Counted from the stretch's first letter, positions 47,953 through 61,606 are shown. The stretch is DNA of 64,000 nt from Saturnia japonica (GCA_033032175.1 CM065323.1:248001-312000); one strand, 5' to 3'. Notes: generated by a model from the letters alone, not told the origin. Program-made: numbers and translations.

Positions 47953-50130
47953 GCATAAAATATAGTAAAAGAAATAGAGAAAAAAGGATAAATAATAAAA
48001 TTAGGATAGGTTGTGCTAATAGAGATAAACTATTTATTAAATGTAAAATGATCCAAATAATAAAATACTTAAACAAATTAAATAAAACAATATACAATAC
48101 AAGAAATATTTTTTACAGAAAAGAGATAGCAGAAAATAAAAAAAATCCGAAAAAGTTGTGGGAAATATTAAACAAACTTACCGGTAAAATAATTAAGTCA
48201 GCAGATGAAGTGGTAACTAATGCCTTTCTAAATGAAAACAATAGGGAATTATTCATTGCAAATGACTTTGCAACGGAATTTTAAACAAGTATAAAAAATA
48301 TTGTGCCCTTGTGTGACAGACCATTGCTGGATGAAAATAGTTATATGATACAACAAGACAAATCAATGCTATTTAAAAATGCTACAAAAAATAAACTAAG
48401 TAAAATAATAAAAAAATTAAATGTTAATAAATCAGCTGGTTTTGATAGTATTAGAATAATAGATATAAAAAAGGTAGGAGACAAAATAGTAAATGCAATA
48501 GTCAAATTAATAAACATCAGTATTCAACAAGGAAAATATCCATCTGAATTGAAAACGGGTATAGTTAGACCCATACATAAAAAAAGAAAATATAAAGAGT
48601 TAGCCAATTATAGACCGATAATCATATTACCAGCTATAAATAAAATAATAGAAAAATTTATATGTGATCAAATAAAGTCATTTTATCTGAAAAATGATAT
48701 CATATCTAAAGCACAATACGGTTTTCAACGTAAAAAATCTACATCATTACTACTTTCCAAATTTACAGATGAAGTCAATAGTTATTTAGACAAAAAGCAG
48801 AATGTGATACTAATATTCATAGATTTTAGCAAGGCGTTTGACACACTTGGACACAATACACTATTAAAAACATTGAATAACTCTGGTATAAGAAGAAAAC
48901 TACTTGATTGGTGTAAAGAATATCTATCTAGCCGAAGTTATCACATCAAGATTGGTTCTAGTTTAAGTAGGCCGGTTAATGTCACAGAGGGCACTGCACA
49001 GGGATCTGTGATTGGTCCATTGCACTACTTGGCTTACGTCGATGACTTAGAAAATATTTTAAAGCATTATTCACTTTATCAATATGCAGATGATAACTGT
49101 ATACTGTCGGCCAACAAAGACCTTAAAAAAGCTGAAGAGTCCTTGCAGGTAGATTTCACTTCTATGACGAAATGGGCTCATGACATGGGACTTGTATTGA
49201 ACTCACAAAAAACAAAAGTAATACATGTCCACTCAAGTCATATAAATACTTTCCATCCCTTTCAAATTAAAATTCATAGTCATGACTGTCTGCATAAAAA
49301 TGTGCCGAATTGTAACTGTTCCCCAATAGAACAAGTACACCATGTCATACCTACCTGGGACTAATAGTGGATGACCGCTTTAATTGGAGTTATCAGGTAG
49401 AATCCGTATGTATTAAGTTGCGCGCCATACTCGCCAAACTTTCTATTATAAAGCGCAATGTGCCATATAGAATTCTCTTGCAAATGTACATAGCTCTTGT
49501 TGAATCTGTTATTTCGTATGGTCTTACCAGCTATGGACGCACATTTAAAACTTACCTCGATAAGATAAAGAATCTGCAAATTCGTTTCTTAAACTTAATA
49601 GTACCAAGCAATATAAAAAACAAATACTACGATAACTATATCGGTTTATTCAAATATTGTAAGGTGTTTTACCTGTTCATGTTCGCGCTGAGTACTTGTT
49701 ATTAATAGAATAATTTGAGAATTCCGACATACAAATACCAGTCAAATATGAAATTAATACACGACAGGCATTAACAAAACCTTTAAAAATACCACGTAAA
49801 AATAACTTCTATGGCAGGCGTACAATATCTTACACGATACCTGACATTATTAATAAAATACCATTGGACGTTAGGGATTCAATAAATAATAAAAACATGA
49901 AATACAAATTTAAAGATTATTACATCAACTCTATTGTATAAATATAGTAAATTATAATATTTTAACAGAACGTTAGGTTTAATACTATACATATGTATAT
50001 TAAGAACAGCAACGCGTTGAACAAAGCCTCAAGCCATGGCATGCTAAGACAAACCCCAGAGGTTTTATAGGATGCCTATAACAATAACTTTTATGTAAAT
50101 TTATTTGTGAAATAAATAAATAAATAACAA
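47953..50130 (+). mobile_element. 5'-truncated LINE inserted in mariner
   Basis: Starts where the mariner reading frame breaks off (after CACGCCAACAACAGATA) and ends in GAAATAAATAAATAAATAAC, after which mariner coding resumes. It encodes only the reverse-transcriptase half of ORF2. The target duplication is not clear because both flanks contain AACAA-like sequence. It is related in style to the LINE at 35-39 kb but clearly diverged. Confidence 0.82.
48048..49705 (+). pseudogene. LINE reverse transcriptase, stop and frameshift
   Basis: The reading frame begins within the RT linker (NKKNPKKLWEILNKL) and is broken by one in-frame TAA at 48282-48284. It then runs 353 codons with blocks NKSAGFDSIRI, LANYRPIIILPAINKIIEK, YGFQRKKSTSLL, FIDFSKAFDTLGH, EGTAQGSVIGPLHYLAYVDD and catalytic YADD (49083-49094). 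A frameshift near 49355 moves it to the last frame, which carries DDRFNWSYQVESV and VESVISYGLTSYG to 49705. Two lesions suggest moderate age. Confidence 0.88.
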
Positions 50131-50879
50131 ACACGCTTTGAGTGCTGCGTTACATTACTCAACCGTCACAATAACAAAGGAATTTTGAATGGTATTGTTA
50201 CTTGTGACGAAAAATGGTTCCTTTACGACAATCGAAAACTCTCATCACAGTGGTTGAACCCAGGAGAACCGGCCAAATCCTGTCCCAAGCGAAAGTTGCC
50301 TCAGAAAATGGTACTCTGGTGAGTGTTTGGTAGATTAGTGCTGATATTATACACTACAGCTTCCTAAGGTCTGGCCAGACGATAACAGCAGATCTGTATT
50401 GCCAACAATTGCAAACCATGTTGGAAAAGCTAGCTGTTAAACAACCGAGACTGGTTTGGACTGGAATCTCTCTAGCCCACTGCTGCTTCAGGGCAACGCT
50501 AGACCCCTTACTTCACGACAGACGGTCACTAAATTAGAGGAACTGCTGTTGGAATGTTTCCGATGTATGGTAGGTACCATACTCCCTGGACCTTCCTCCA
50601 ATAGATTACTTACCACTTTTATCGGAATTTGGACAATTTCTTGCAGGGAACAAAATTGAATTCCGATGAGGCTGCCCAAACCGCCTTCAAAGATTTTATT
50701 GATTCTCGCACTCACATATTTTCAGCAAATGGAATCAATGAACTACCTATAAAATGGCGAAAGTGCATAGATAATAACGGTACATACCTACTTCGATTGA
50801 TTAAATGTGTAATTTCATAATATTTTTTTCATTTTACTTTTTCCATTTAAAACGCCTATCTCATATGTAAATGACCTAT

Positions 50880-53045
50880 CATTTTCCCGTAAACATATTT
50901 GTTTACCAATTGAGCCGCGGGGCGGCGCGGGGTGCCGTAACCGCAACCTCCATGTTTTATTGAAATACACTCAAAGGACACGTCATAGAATATTTATGCG
51001 TGTAATTTATTTAAATGAAACTATTTTTACCTTGTTTACTTCAAATTAACCGGAATAAGGATATACAGGAAGTCAGTAGTAAGTGGAGTGGATTCAATGT
51101 TATGATGATGATAGATGTTAATTAATCTAATAGTAATACTAACATTGTCTTAGTAGTTTTTAAGTTACTGCTTTTTTTAAAATATATAGTGTTGAAATTC
51201 TCATACTTATACTATGTACAAAAAAAATTTAATTTAATTAATTTTTTTTAACCCACATCAACAAAAGACGGGAGTTTACTCAATTCGAATGTATATATCT
51301 ATACATATAAAATGCTTTTTCCTGAATGACTAACGGATCAACGCACAGCCTAAACCGCTGATCGTAGAGACCTGATACTTGGAGGGTGTGTTCTTTGTAT
51401 GAGGTAGGCATCCGATAAGAAAGGATTTTCCGAAATTATACCCCTAAGGGAGTGTAAAACAGGAGAAAAGTTTGTATGGGACAACGTGATTCCTTGGTCC
51501 TATCTACTTCAAATTTTTCATAAACCTTTTTTAACAGAATTGATGGAAGACGTGTTTCGTATTTTATTGAAATTCATCCCCTAACGGGGTTAAAAAGGAG
51601 TAATAATTTATTTTGGCGGTGATTTGCTTCGAAGTTGATATGAATATTCCTTTTTATTTAATTTAGTGCTTTTTATTGAAATAACATTTTATTTTGACAC
51701 ATGTTTGAAAACTCAATCCGATTTTATTCAAAAAAGGTTGAACTTACTTAAAAACATAAGCAAATACTCCTTAAAATTGGAATGTCTCGAAAGTCACCGT
51801 ACTATATTAGTACCTCATTTGAAGGTTTCAAGCTTAAAGAGGTTATGCACTTTTAGGACACGGCCTCATAGGAACGTAGAGTTCGAAATTTGAAATGGTA
51901 AGGACTAGAACATTTGGTTAGAAATTATACGAATCATTCCACATAAAAAAAAAAAAACATGTAAAATTTATACTAATACTAATAATATAATAAAGTGGCA
52001 AAGCGTTTGTTAGTTTGTTTGTTTAAACACGCTAAACTCTAGAACTACCAGACGGATTCTAAAATTTATTTTTTTTATATTATAGCCAGACTCACGAGGA
52101 ATAAGGATAGGTTATATAACATTAGGCTACAGTTTCTAGCTAGCCTTAAATATTGGCTGGCTTAATGGTTAACGATACGTCAATACAATGTTCTACGAAA
52201 ATATTAGCCATTAGTATATATATAAAAAACAGTGATAGCATTTATCTATTTCTTATACATAAGCCTCAATAAGGTATTTTGCAATTTTTTTCTTGAAAAT
52301 TAAAAATTAATTTAAAGCATTATTTTAAGCATGGCATATTAATCCTAACGAACAAAAGTTACATCATCATAAAGACAATGTTTAATTTAAATAAACTTCG
52401 TCTTTTACAGCGTGTTATTTGAACACATAGTTTGAGAGATAATACAAAATTAAAATAATTGAAAACTCGGATCGGGTTTATGTTTAAAGTAGTTAGCGGC
52501 GTGCACGAGCCGTACGTTGCTGCGATGTGACCATCTGGCCGCCCGATAAAAATATTGTCTTTATTGAAGTATTATAAATCATCAATCAGTGATTTCTTCT
52601 AAATTATGTGCGGGTGAAACCGCGGGGCACAGTTAGTATATATATGTAAGCGCTGATTCGATTTAATTCTTAAAACTAGCCGGATTGTTGATTAGGGGCC
52701 ACTTTACCTGGTCGATTACAACATAATATGCACAATGACACGGAATGGAGAAAAAGAGACTCCCCGAACAACAGCTTTCACGCACTTTGGAGCCTCCTCT
52801 TGTGTTTACTCCTGTCTCAGCACGCATCATGCACGATAATTAATCGAGTTTCTTCAAATAAAGTTTATTATGATATTTATATATAGCTCTGTCACTATAT
52901 GTTCGCCGTTTCAATTTCAAGGACTAACTGACGTCGGTGAAAGGTAGGGGGTAGATAGGGATAGACAGATACAAGGAAAAAAGATGCAATTTAAGTGAAT
53001 ACTGTAGAAGACATCACGAATTCTATATTACGGCTGAACTAAGAA
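50880..53045. other. Repeat-rich spacer, no gene recognised
   Basis: Includes repeat-like tracts at 51260-51620 (AACGGATCAACGCACAGCC) and 51960-52180 (CTAGAACTACCAGACGG). 52390-52640 shares GTTATTTGAACACATAGTTT-like sequence with 30.9 kb and ends GGGTGAAACCGCGGGGCACA. No host exon is visible. Confidence 0.4.
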
Positions 53046-53049
53046 ATCC

Positions 53050-53480
53050 TTTATAGGACATAAGGGCCATGAAGCCTTTGACGGCTTTAACAGCTTCACC
53101 GTGGCTCGGGGGCGAGCGCTTAAGGCACTCAGCCGCGAAAGTAAAGACAACTCGCTCAAGGGTGCCAAAGTGGCCGGACCTCGGCTTGGGCGGTTGTCGC
53201 GGTCTGGCTAATTCCCAATCCGTAAATTCGAGCTAACTAACATATACACATATACATGTTCTCTACCCCTTGGGAGGAAGGCAGGAAACGTGTATCTGCA
53301 TTTAGTGATCTGAAAGTATTTCTAGACTAGCTAGCGTAACAAAAAAGAAAAAAAGGTCCTTTACAGAACCTATGTACATATGTGTGTAATGTTGTGTGTG
53401 GGTACCTAAGTGTTGCACGTAAAGTATCATTTGTATCGCGCGAGCGGCTGACTGACTCAAGGGTTTTACACCGAGGAACG
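53050..53480 (-). repeat. Dispersed repeat, family R3, copy 2
   Basis: Collinear with 40945-41360: CAGCTTCACCGTGGCTCGGG, GGCACTCAGCCGCGAAAG, GGCCGGACCTCGGCTTGGGC, TGGGAGGAAGGCAGGAAAC, ATTTAGTGATCTGAAAG and CTTTACAGAACCTATGT. The two copies differ at many positions. Confidence 0.75.
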
Positions 53481-56400
53481 GACCTAGTCGTAGCATGTTC
53501 ATGAAAGGTTCTATTTCTCCACCGTTATTTTAATAATTCATGTATACTGGGGGACTTGCATTCTTTGCACGGTGGTGCGGCGCGACGCGGTGACGCGGCA
53601 GGGTGGGCTGGCGCGGTGGGGACGGAGGAGCTGAACGTTTGATAATAATTATGTAATATATATATAATCAAATTTATTAGTGGTCACTCGGCCTAATACA
53701 TCAGCGAATCATAATGTGTCTCATACATGATTTAATGACCCAAAGACAACATAGGTACTGTTCAAGGAAATACATACTACTGTTACAATAATAATACTGT
53801 TGAAATATTGAAATTTAAAAGCTTTCATTATGTAATGGATACAATAGAGTGCGCTTATAACGGGACACGTGGACTATCCTCGTGTGGCGGACGCGACGAT
53901 CAAAAGAAAATAAATATTGTTTGGCCGGTGTGGCGCGGCGTGGCGCGGCGGTCGGCTAGAGCAATGTATATGCAACACAATGTGTGTAAGTTCGGAACGC
54001 GATCCTAATCACTAAGGAGTAGAATATAAAATATTCTAGTTTTAAATAGTTCATAGTGTGACATATTGTATTACTTGAAGCAGAAAAGCAGCCATAGGAT
54101 ATTGTTAGTATGCAGTGTAATACAGTTTCGCTAATATGTATTGGATGAGTTCCGTCGAGTTCGTGTTGTCATCACTCATCATCCGTCAGACCTTCCGCCT
54201 CGCTGCGCACCGTGCACCGTGCACTTTACATATTATGATGTACGACACAGTGACTCCGTGTTCACAGATACAAAAACCAGAACACGCTAAATTCGCAGGA
54301 TACCTGTCTCCAGCTGGATCGCGACCACCATACACAAAGTATACCAGCTGCCATTGTGGCGTGCTTAGGTATGTCGTTTTGTGGGTACAGCCAATCATGT
54401 GGGAAGATTCCTACTACAGTGACTCTCTTTTATGCATATTCAGCTGCCGAGAGGCTTGCAGACCTGTCGCGGGCGCGGGCGCGGGAGCGGGAGCGGGAGC
54501 GGGCGCGGCATCACAGCGGCGACTGCCGATGGATTACTGATCTTTCGATAATCGTCGTTGTGTTTGGATTATAGTATGGCACAATGCCGTTACTTTGCTG
54601 TGATAATATTAAAAAAGCTACATTCAAACAGACCGCAATGAACTTTACGTTTATATAAAACACGACATGCTGATTAACATTGTCACATTGAGAATCAAGA
54701 AAATGAAAATATCAATTACTTTTATATTAAAGAACACATTCTATAGTTCCATTACATAACAGAAATCCATTATAACATTGTTTTAATGTATAATTAATTC
54801 GTTCAAACAATAGGAGAAAAGGAAACAACAATTTTACTCTAAAGAATTTTTTGACAATTAGCGTCTAATACATTAGAAATTAACTATTTCTGTGTACTTG
54901 TGGTGCTACGTGACGGCGCGACGCACACACACACACACACACAGCAATACAAAACTATCAGCACAGGCGTAATGAAATAAATGAATAACAGGTAAATGCA
55001 TAAATTACAATTTAATAAGGATGAAAAATAAATGAGGAAATAATAAACTTAATATGAACGGCGTGGTGTGGCGCGACCACCAGCCTCTGAGTCCAGCTTA
55101 GCACAAGCTCAGACCTCAGACCATGATGCGTAAGGAGAGCGGTAGTAAGACGACTACAGTACGGCGACGGCCGCACTAGATGACCAAGTCGAGTCGCGCG
55201 GCGCACGGCGGCCACTCAGATTTAACTATTGTTCGTAAATATAAGATACCGCACGCATCTGACGACGAGATACCACGGCCAGCTGCTAGCCGTGCCCGTC
55301 GAGTTTAGTGCATTACTTGGAATCTTGTCGGTCCGAACGCATTAGCTGATGCGGCCGGTACTGTGCACATGGGGATGAACAAACATACAGATACCAAAAT
55401 ATTTATAACAGAAGTTGATATGAGAAGAAGATAAGGGTCAAGTGATTACTCAAATAGAGTTAGTAAGCGAGAACTATACGTCTATACATTGAAATAAAAA
55501 TTATCTTTTGCGACTTTTTCTTCTTTTTCCGCAGCATAGCTACATACAGAGGTTTGTGCAGCAATACACACCACTACGTCCATTTGTAAGCCACCCTTAA
55601 AGTCAATTGAGAAATTTTGGCCGCAATTTGCAAATTGGATTAATTGGGTAATTGCTACATTATAGAATTAACAAAACTTAAAAACTTGTCTTTCACCGAC
55701 TCCAAAAATAACAATAATTGTATATTATTGTTCTAATAAAATATGTTGTGGCAGACGAATAGTTCATAGGAATATCTAATTGAGTTAAAGAAATGATATT
55801 TTAAAGTAAATTATTATTATTATTACTAAAATATTTTTAATTTTTAGTGCATTTTTTCTGAGTAAGTAGTATTTTGGAGGCGGTTTTGTCTTTGAGAAAA
55901 TTTTTATCTTAGGAGAAATAGCTCAGATATTGATCAGATAAACAAAAAAGCTGCCAAAAAACCATAAGTATACGTGCTTATGAAGAAAAAAAAAGTTTCA
56001 GATGTAGAAGATGCCAATGAAAAAATATAGATTGCGATAAGTAGGCCCGATGTCGCGATGGCATCATTTAGTAAGTTATATAGTTATAAAGAATATAAAT
56101 GTACAAACAGTATTCCTTATTTTAGCAAGAACTGGCATTGCGTGCTATTTCATAAATGTACTAATAACAAAGAATCTAAATTAACTATAACTGTAAATTA
56201 AATTATAGTAGAGTATATTACTAACACATTATCATTCTCTAAATGGGTAAAGATCAAAATTTTATTTGTTCGAATTTTGAATTCGATGAATATCGCAATT
56301 AGCCATACCGTAATTGCTAATAGTTAACTATAACGAATACAAGTAACATTATGTACTAAATATAATTATTTTTTGCATTGCATATGCCATTTATGAAGGA

Positions 56401-56580
56401 TAACGTGTAGCCAGGAGTCGAAGGAACGGACCAGTAGGTAACTGTAAACGTAAAGTAATCTGGAAATGTATAGGTAAGTACGAAAAGTGAGAACAGAACC
56501 TACCTACCCGTACCCAGTTACCTGTTCAAATAGATTGAACATGGGTGAAATCATGGAGTAAAGTCAGTTCATTATAAAAT
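53481..56580. other. Spacer with microsatellites, no gene recognised
   Basis: GC-rich patches lie at 53570-53630, 53930-53955 and 55050-55330. Microsatellites are a GGGAGC hexamer run (54468-54508) and (CA)10 (54924-54943). Frames at 54136-54540 and 55012-55215 are open but resemble nothing known. The remainder is AT-rich. Confidence 0.4.
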
Positions 56581-56584
56581 TTGT

Positions 56585-56800
56585 GCACGCATAATCAAAA
56601 TATATAGATATCGATCTGTACGATAGTTCGATAGTTTTCGAAATTTTTGTCTGTCTGTCTGTCTGTCGGTATGTTTGAGCCAGTGGGACCGAATTTAATG
56701 AAATTTTATATGATTGTAGTTTATAGTCACTTAGGATGCATTTTTACACGTTTATAAATTGTGTTAAGGTTCTGTGCATATAAAAAATAATGTATGTATA
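56585..56800. repeat. Dispersed repeat, family R4, second copy
   Basis: GATAGTTTTCGAAATTTTTG, a TCTG run, CGGTATGTT, GACCGAATTTAAT, GTAGTTTATAGTC, GGATGCATTTTTACAC and TATAAATTG follow the order seen at 30600-30785. Confidence 0.7.
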
Positions 56801-56994
56801 TATAATTGTATAATATACCTATTTAAAATATTTAGTGAAACAAATTGAAAAGATACCAAATTAATCCAAAATTATTTTATATTTACATAATTGCAATAAT
56901 TGGAAACATATCTATTTTAGTTTCCATTACTATTCATAGATGGCGCTGTACAGCTTGGTTTAAGATATCATGAAACAGTTTTGATATTTATTAT

Positions 56995-57830
56995 CACACT
57001 TATAGGCTGAAAATATTACTGCTGCTCAAGAAAGTGTTCAAAACAATCCATCAACCTCAATTCGACGCCGTACTCAGGAGCTTGGTCTTCAAAGAACAAC
57101 TTTGGCCACAATTTGGCACAAGGATTTGCATTTGTTTCCATTTAAAATTCAGTTGACACAAGAGTTTCTTCCACAAGATCATTTACGCCGCCGTACATAT
57201 TGCCAATAGGATGTTACAGCTCGCCCATGACAACCCCAATTTTCATGAAAAAATCATAATGAGTGACGAGGCATATTTTCCTTTGAATGGATATGTGAAT
57301 AAACAGAATAGTCGGTTCTGGGCAATGGAAAACCCACAAATTATTCATCAGTCACCTTTGCATCCATTAAAAGTGACAATATGGTGTGCAATTTGGTCAG
57401 GAGGAATCATTGGACCTTACTTCTTTGAAAATGAAAACAGCGTAACGTTAACTGTGAATGGGGAGCGATATCGTGATATGATTGAAACTGCATGCTTTGG
57501 GCTTGATTAACATGTGGTATCAACAAGACGGTGCCACGTCGCATACAGCCAGGATTACAATGGAATTACTGCGAGACCTCTTTCCACAACAAGTTATTTC
57601 AAGAAATGGTCATGTTGATTGACCTACACGGACGCCTGATTTGACAACTCCGGACTTCTTTTTGTGGGGGATATCTGAAAATCAAGGTTTATGCAAACAA
57701 ACCAGAAACGCTTGAGCAACTCAAAGTAAATATTGGTGATGAAATTAATGAAATACCGCGTGAAATGTGCTCAAAAGGGCTCGCATTTGTGAGGCTAACA
57801 GAGGCGGACATTTATCTGATATTGTATTTT
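56995..57830 (+). pseudogene. Dead Tc1/mariner-superfamily transposase
   Basis: A DUF4817/DDE-type transposase can be read in pieces. An HTH-like start (NNPSTSIRRRTQELGLQRTT, then IQLTQEFLPQDHLRRRTYC) is followed by a TAG. A 99-codon frame at 57211-57510 follows, with the first catalytic Asp in SDEAYFPLNGYVNKQN and WCAIWSGGIIGPYFF. After a frameshift come the second Asp (QQDGATSHTA) and the third (PDLTTPDFFLWG), 36 residues apart. A TGA replaces a Trp before the third. No inverted repeats were found at the edges. It is a different lineage from the mariner at 47-51 kb. Confidence 0.85.
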
Positions 57831-58059
57831 AACGTTGTTTTTAAATGTTCAAAATAATTAAAAATATGTATTCAATCTAAATTTTCTACGAAAGAAGTCG
57901 TTGTTTGGTGTTTGCGCTATCAAGATTTTTATTAAATTACAGTAAACCGACATACTCTAAAGTATTATTATTCACTGGATATTAGCGGTTTTAAAAAATA
58001 AAGTTATTAAATCAAATTAGCTTTTTGTACATAAAGGACGGTCAACATTTAAAATGATT

Positions 58060-58200
58060 TTAGTTGGGTATTGTCAAAGCTTATACCGGTCAAATACCGT
58101 AAAGTGAGATCGAGGTGAGAAGGGGTTTTTAATTAGTTGCTGTTTTTTATACACGAAATATACCACGCGGACGAAGTCGCGGGCACAGATACTATTACAT
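58060..58200. repeat. Dispersed repeat shared with 31.2 kb
   Basis: TTAGTTGGGTATTGTCAAAG, AATTAGTTGCTGTTTTTTAT and ACGCGGACGAAGTCGCGGGC match 31225-31345 in order. Confidence 0.6.
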
Positions 58201-58341
58201 GAAATTCTTTTGAGTACATTTAAACTGTTGAAATTACGAGTCAATCGGTTAAGCTTATTTTTTCTATCGTTCTAGGTTCAGCGTTATGGTCAGAATTCTC
58301 ACCTAATCTTAAGAGACGATGTGGCTCAAAATAGTAACTCG

Positions 58342-58560
58342 CTAAAACTCAGTGGAAGAATGGCTCTCAAAAGCATCTGCCGGAACACACCTATAGATTT
58401 TCAACTTGACGGTGGTAGATAGCCAGGCGAGCATTAGAGAAACCCTTCAACCATGTTATGGTTTCATCATAATGTGCATCGGTCGCTCAGGCTCATTGCA
58501 AAGATTCGCACTCACGTCGCTCGACGGAATGTCCGTACACGCTACCACTGAGTCATCACT
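58342..58560 (-). repeat. tRNA-derived SINE, family S2, copy 3
   Basis: The minus strand starts GACTCAGTGGTAGCGTGTAC (A-box-like) with GAGTGCGAATC as B-box-like sequence. It then has ATGAAACCATAACATGGTTG, CCGTCAAGTTGAAAATCT, GTGTGTTCCGGCAG and GAGAGCCATTCTTCC. The order matches 5935-6150. Confidence 0.68.
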
Positions 58561-61212
58561 GCTTCAAAGCTAACTGCATGGAGCATCACCGGGTGTCCTT
58601 GAGTGACGCGTGGTAAGGGGGCGGGAGCGGGCGCGGACGGTATCAGTTAATGCAGGTTCCCGCCCCGCAACACCGCGCTACTATTTCTCACACTATCTTC
58701 ATACTTAAATAATACCATATCTGAAATGTGCGCTAATTTCATACTAATCAAATATGACAAACGCGTTCTTTTCCACTAGAAACACTCGTTACCACGAACC
58801 AGTAACATTTTTGATAGTTGTGAACAATAAGAATATTCAGAGACCGATGTAAACAGAGGTACGCGGTACTACCTCATTAAATTTGCACGAGGGTCATATT
58901 CCGAGTCGTTATTTTAACTGTACAACTAGATAAGTGAAAGTTCAAAAGAATCTGCTATAATTAACAGTTAAATTGATACAAATTTAGCAAAAATAAGTAG
59001 ATCATCATTACTGACTCTCTGCTATGTTCCAAAGTGAAACGGCCACAGTCTTACATGCGGAAGATACACGACCAATGCGGTCGTGTTGACGGCACCGACA
59101 TTTCCGGCAGAGACAAGAGGTCACTACCCTTTGAAAATGCCAATCACACAAATAGTTCATCTAGCCCAATTTTTACTCCCCAGAGGATGAGTTTTATCGT
59201 GTCATTTAGAGAAATCCATAGCGGTAGTATTTATTATAGCTTCACAGAAACTTTTATAGTATAAATTCAATAGAAGAGTCCCCATATTTATATTTGATTT
59301 ATTATTAACAATAACCACTAGGTTAAGAAACAAAAGAGAGAACGTTGTTTTATACGTAGGTACGCGTTTGGATACGTTGCTTGGGTCCCTCATTGTCAAT
59401 TAGTGCTGTGTAGATTGAGAGGTACTGTCAATGCAATGCTATGCAGAACTATATTTTGTGTTCATTTGTTTTTTATTTTATAAACTAGTTAAACAGGTTA
59501 GACTACACCACTGTTCTAAAATTAAACTTCTGTATTTTTATTTTTAAATTGTTACAAAAAACAATTTCCACTAAAATACACATAGAAATCAAAGATCAAT
59601 TTGCCTTTACCAAGACAAACGTTAACACGTTGTTATGAAAACATCCAAGAGCAATTCAGTCTTGCTTACTTTTGATAGGATATATTACAACGCCATCTAT
59701 GGGCAAATCATGAGACGACATTAAAATACCTGTGATACACCTCGTTATTAGGTCGCAGTGAGAAGTAAAACGCGTGGGCCGGTCGCGCGGTCTCTACGTA
59801 GAGCACGGGCCGGTTACGACATTCTCAACGCAATTCGTGTTTATGTATTATTAGCACGCGTCTAATAATAAATATAGAAATATTTGGATTTGATTTAACA
59901 AGTTAAATGTGAATGTGCAAAACAGCTCTGCATCCTTGAGCTAGACGGGTCACAAATATAGCATCGTATGTATTCATACAAACGGTAAAAGTATGCAAAC
60001 TTACGAAAGTTTTACTTTTGGACTTTCAACAAATCATTTCACGGCATAATTATTGTTGCAATTATTTTATTACGTAGTAATTGATTATTACAAAATATTA
60101 AGAATAAAATATAATAAGCATTGCAAATCTTATCAAATTCAAGTTTGTACGACTTACAGTTCAATACGATACCATAATATGATTTAACTTAATATGTGTA
60201 ACTCTAAATTTTTGATTATTATAGTCGCAGCTAAAAATGAGATTCAAAGGTACAATGTAGCAATCGGAAATAAGTGTAGCCACGATAATAATAATTGTCA
60301 CATGTATAATATAGCAAGTTTTCATTTATCGCCGGTGTATTAGCAATGATGACGAAACGTCATTTCACTTTAATACAATTAAGTCTTATAAAGTGTAATA
60401 TCTTGCCGGTACATGATAAGGTATCTTATATAAAAGCAGTTGCAATTTTTTCTTCTTGGTCTAGATATGTTATCCCAAGGGTACATAACAAAAACATTAA
60501 CTTAATACCAACCACTATAAAAATTTCTTAGATCCCAGTGCAAGTAATTTTTAAGGAGAAAGGACTACTGAGTACATATTACCGAGAATACATAATAATA
60601 AAATGTTGAGAACAGAAGATTATGAAAGTGTAAATACATTTAAGAGGAGAATAAAGACCATCATATTAGACGCCATTTTGAAATAAATATTAAATATAGT
60701 AATGTTTTTTTTGAAGCCAAATCATGTTATTTAGTTTCCTTTACTTTAACAACTATAATGTAGTATATATATTATATATATTTAGTATACTCAATTTATA
60801 AGTATGTAATTATTGAATAAAGTTAGTAAGTAGGTTATAAATATTATTAAAGGTTATGTAATATATAACTTATGTAGGATTGATGTAAGTATTGAGTGCA
60901 TTTGTTTTTCGCCAACAAACTGTTTTTCAGTTTAGCGAATTTAGACAATAATATATTATGTATTTTGGAAAAAATATATATTAAAATAGCAAAAATTGTC
61001 TTGACTAGATAACAGACATGTGACCATCACAATTATTATCCATGAGGTATTCGTAACGAGTATCAATCAGTGCAGTGTGCACTATACAGTCCCAAAATGA
61101 CATGTTTAAAGACTGTTTCTAGGGCAGGCGTAACAAACGTTTTTTTTTTACTTTGGTTCTATACAATTTAAAATCTATCAATCGTATCCATGTCGGAAAT
61201 AAACATTATTTA
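58561..61212. other. No gene recognised
   Basis: Mostly AT-rich. GC-rich patches lie at 58610-58670 and 59770-59815. A plus-strand 61-codon frame at 60346-60531 and the sequence to about 60685 could be a very degraded LINE 3' end, but no diagnostic motif is present. Confidence 0.35.
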
Positions 61213-61606
61213 TACCATTTCCATTTCTTTATTTTCTCGATGACAGCTCTTGTGAAAACTTGAACGAGCGTCTCTTTTACATTATGTATGCATTATTTTA
61301 TATAAATATGACGTTTACACATTACACACGTGCAAGGTTATACCAGCGTATTACTTCTTGATTGATAATGCCAAATTCTTCAAAATTTTCGAAGCTGTTG
61401 TAAAATAAGTATGTATAGGTAGGTACTCGACAATGAAACGAAATAATTATAACGACAGGTAATCTTTATTTATTTATTTTAATCAAAATCTGATGAATCG
61501 TCACTACTTATTTCATATCGATATTCATTCAGATCGTTATCATTACTTATTTGGTCACAAAACTACAACTATCACAACACTATAAAATAAAGAAATGGAA
61601 ATAGTA
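61213..61606. mobile_element. TA-flanked MITE, short copy
   Basis: The ends TACCATTTCCATTTC and, inverted, TACTATTTCCATTTC are flanked by TA (61211-61212 and 61607-61608). The sequence is collinear with 20060-20608 but lacks its central block of about 150 bp. It has no coding capacity. Confidence 0.82.

Larger units (their letters stand above)
47433..50879 (+). mobile_element. Mariner transposon interrupted by a LINE
   Basis: The 5' end TTAGGTCCTTAGATATAAAA follows a TA, and the 3' end (50851-50879) is its imperfect inverted repeat. The transposase is split. The N-terminal HTH part (about 47640-47952, with ESTVRFWFQRFRSGNLDLRN) comes before the LINE, and the catalytic part (about 50140-50820) after it. 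The first catalytic Asp survives in TCDEKWFLYD, but the second is changed (QGNARP in place of the usual HDNARP). There are also frameshifts, so it is dead. Without the LINE it would be about 1.27 kb, normal for mariner. Confidence 0.88.
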
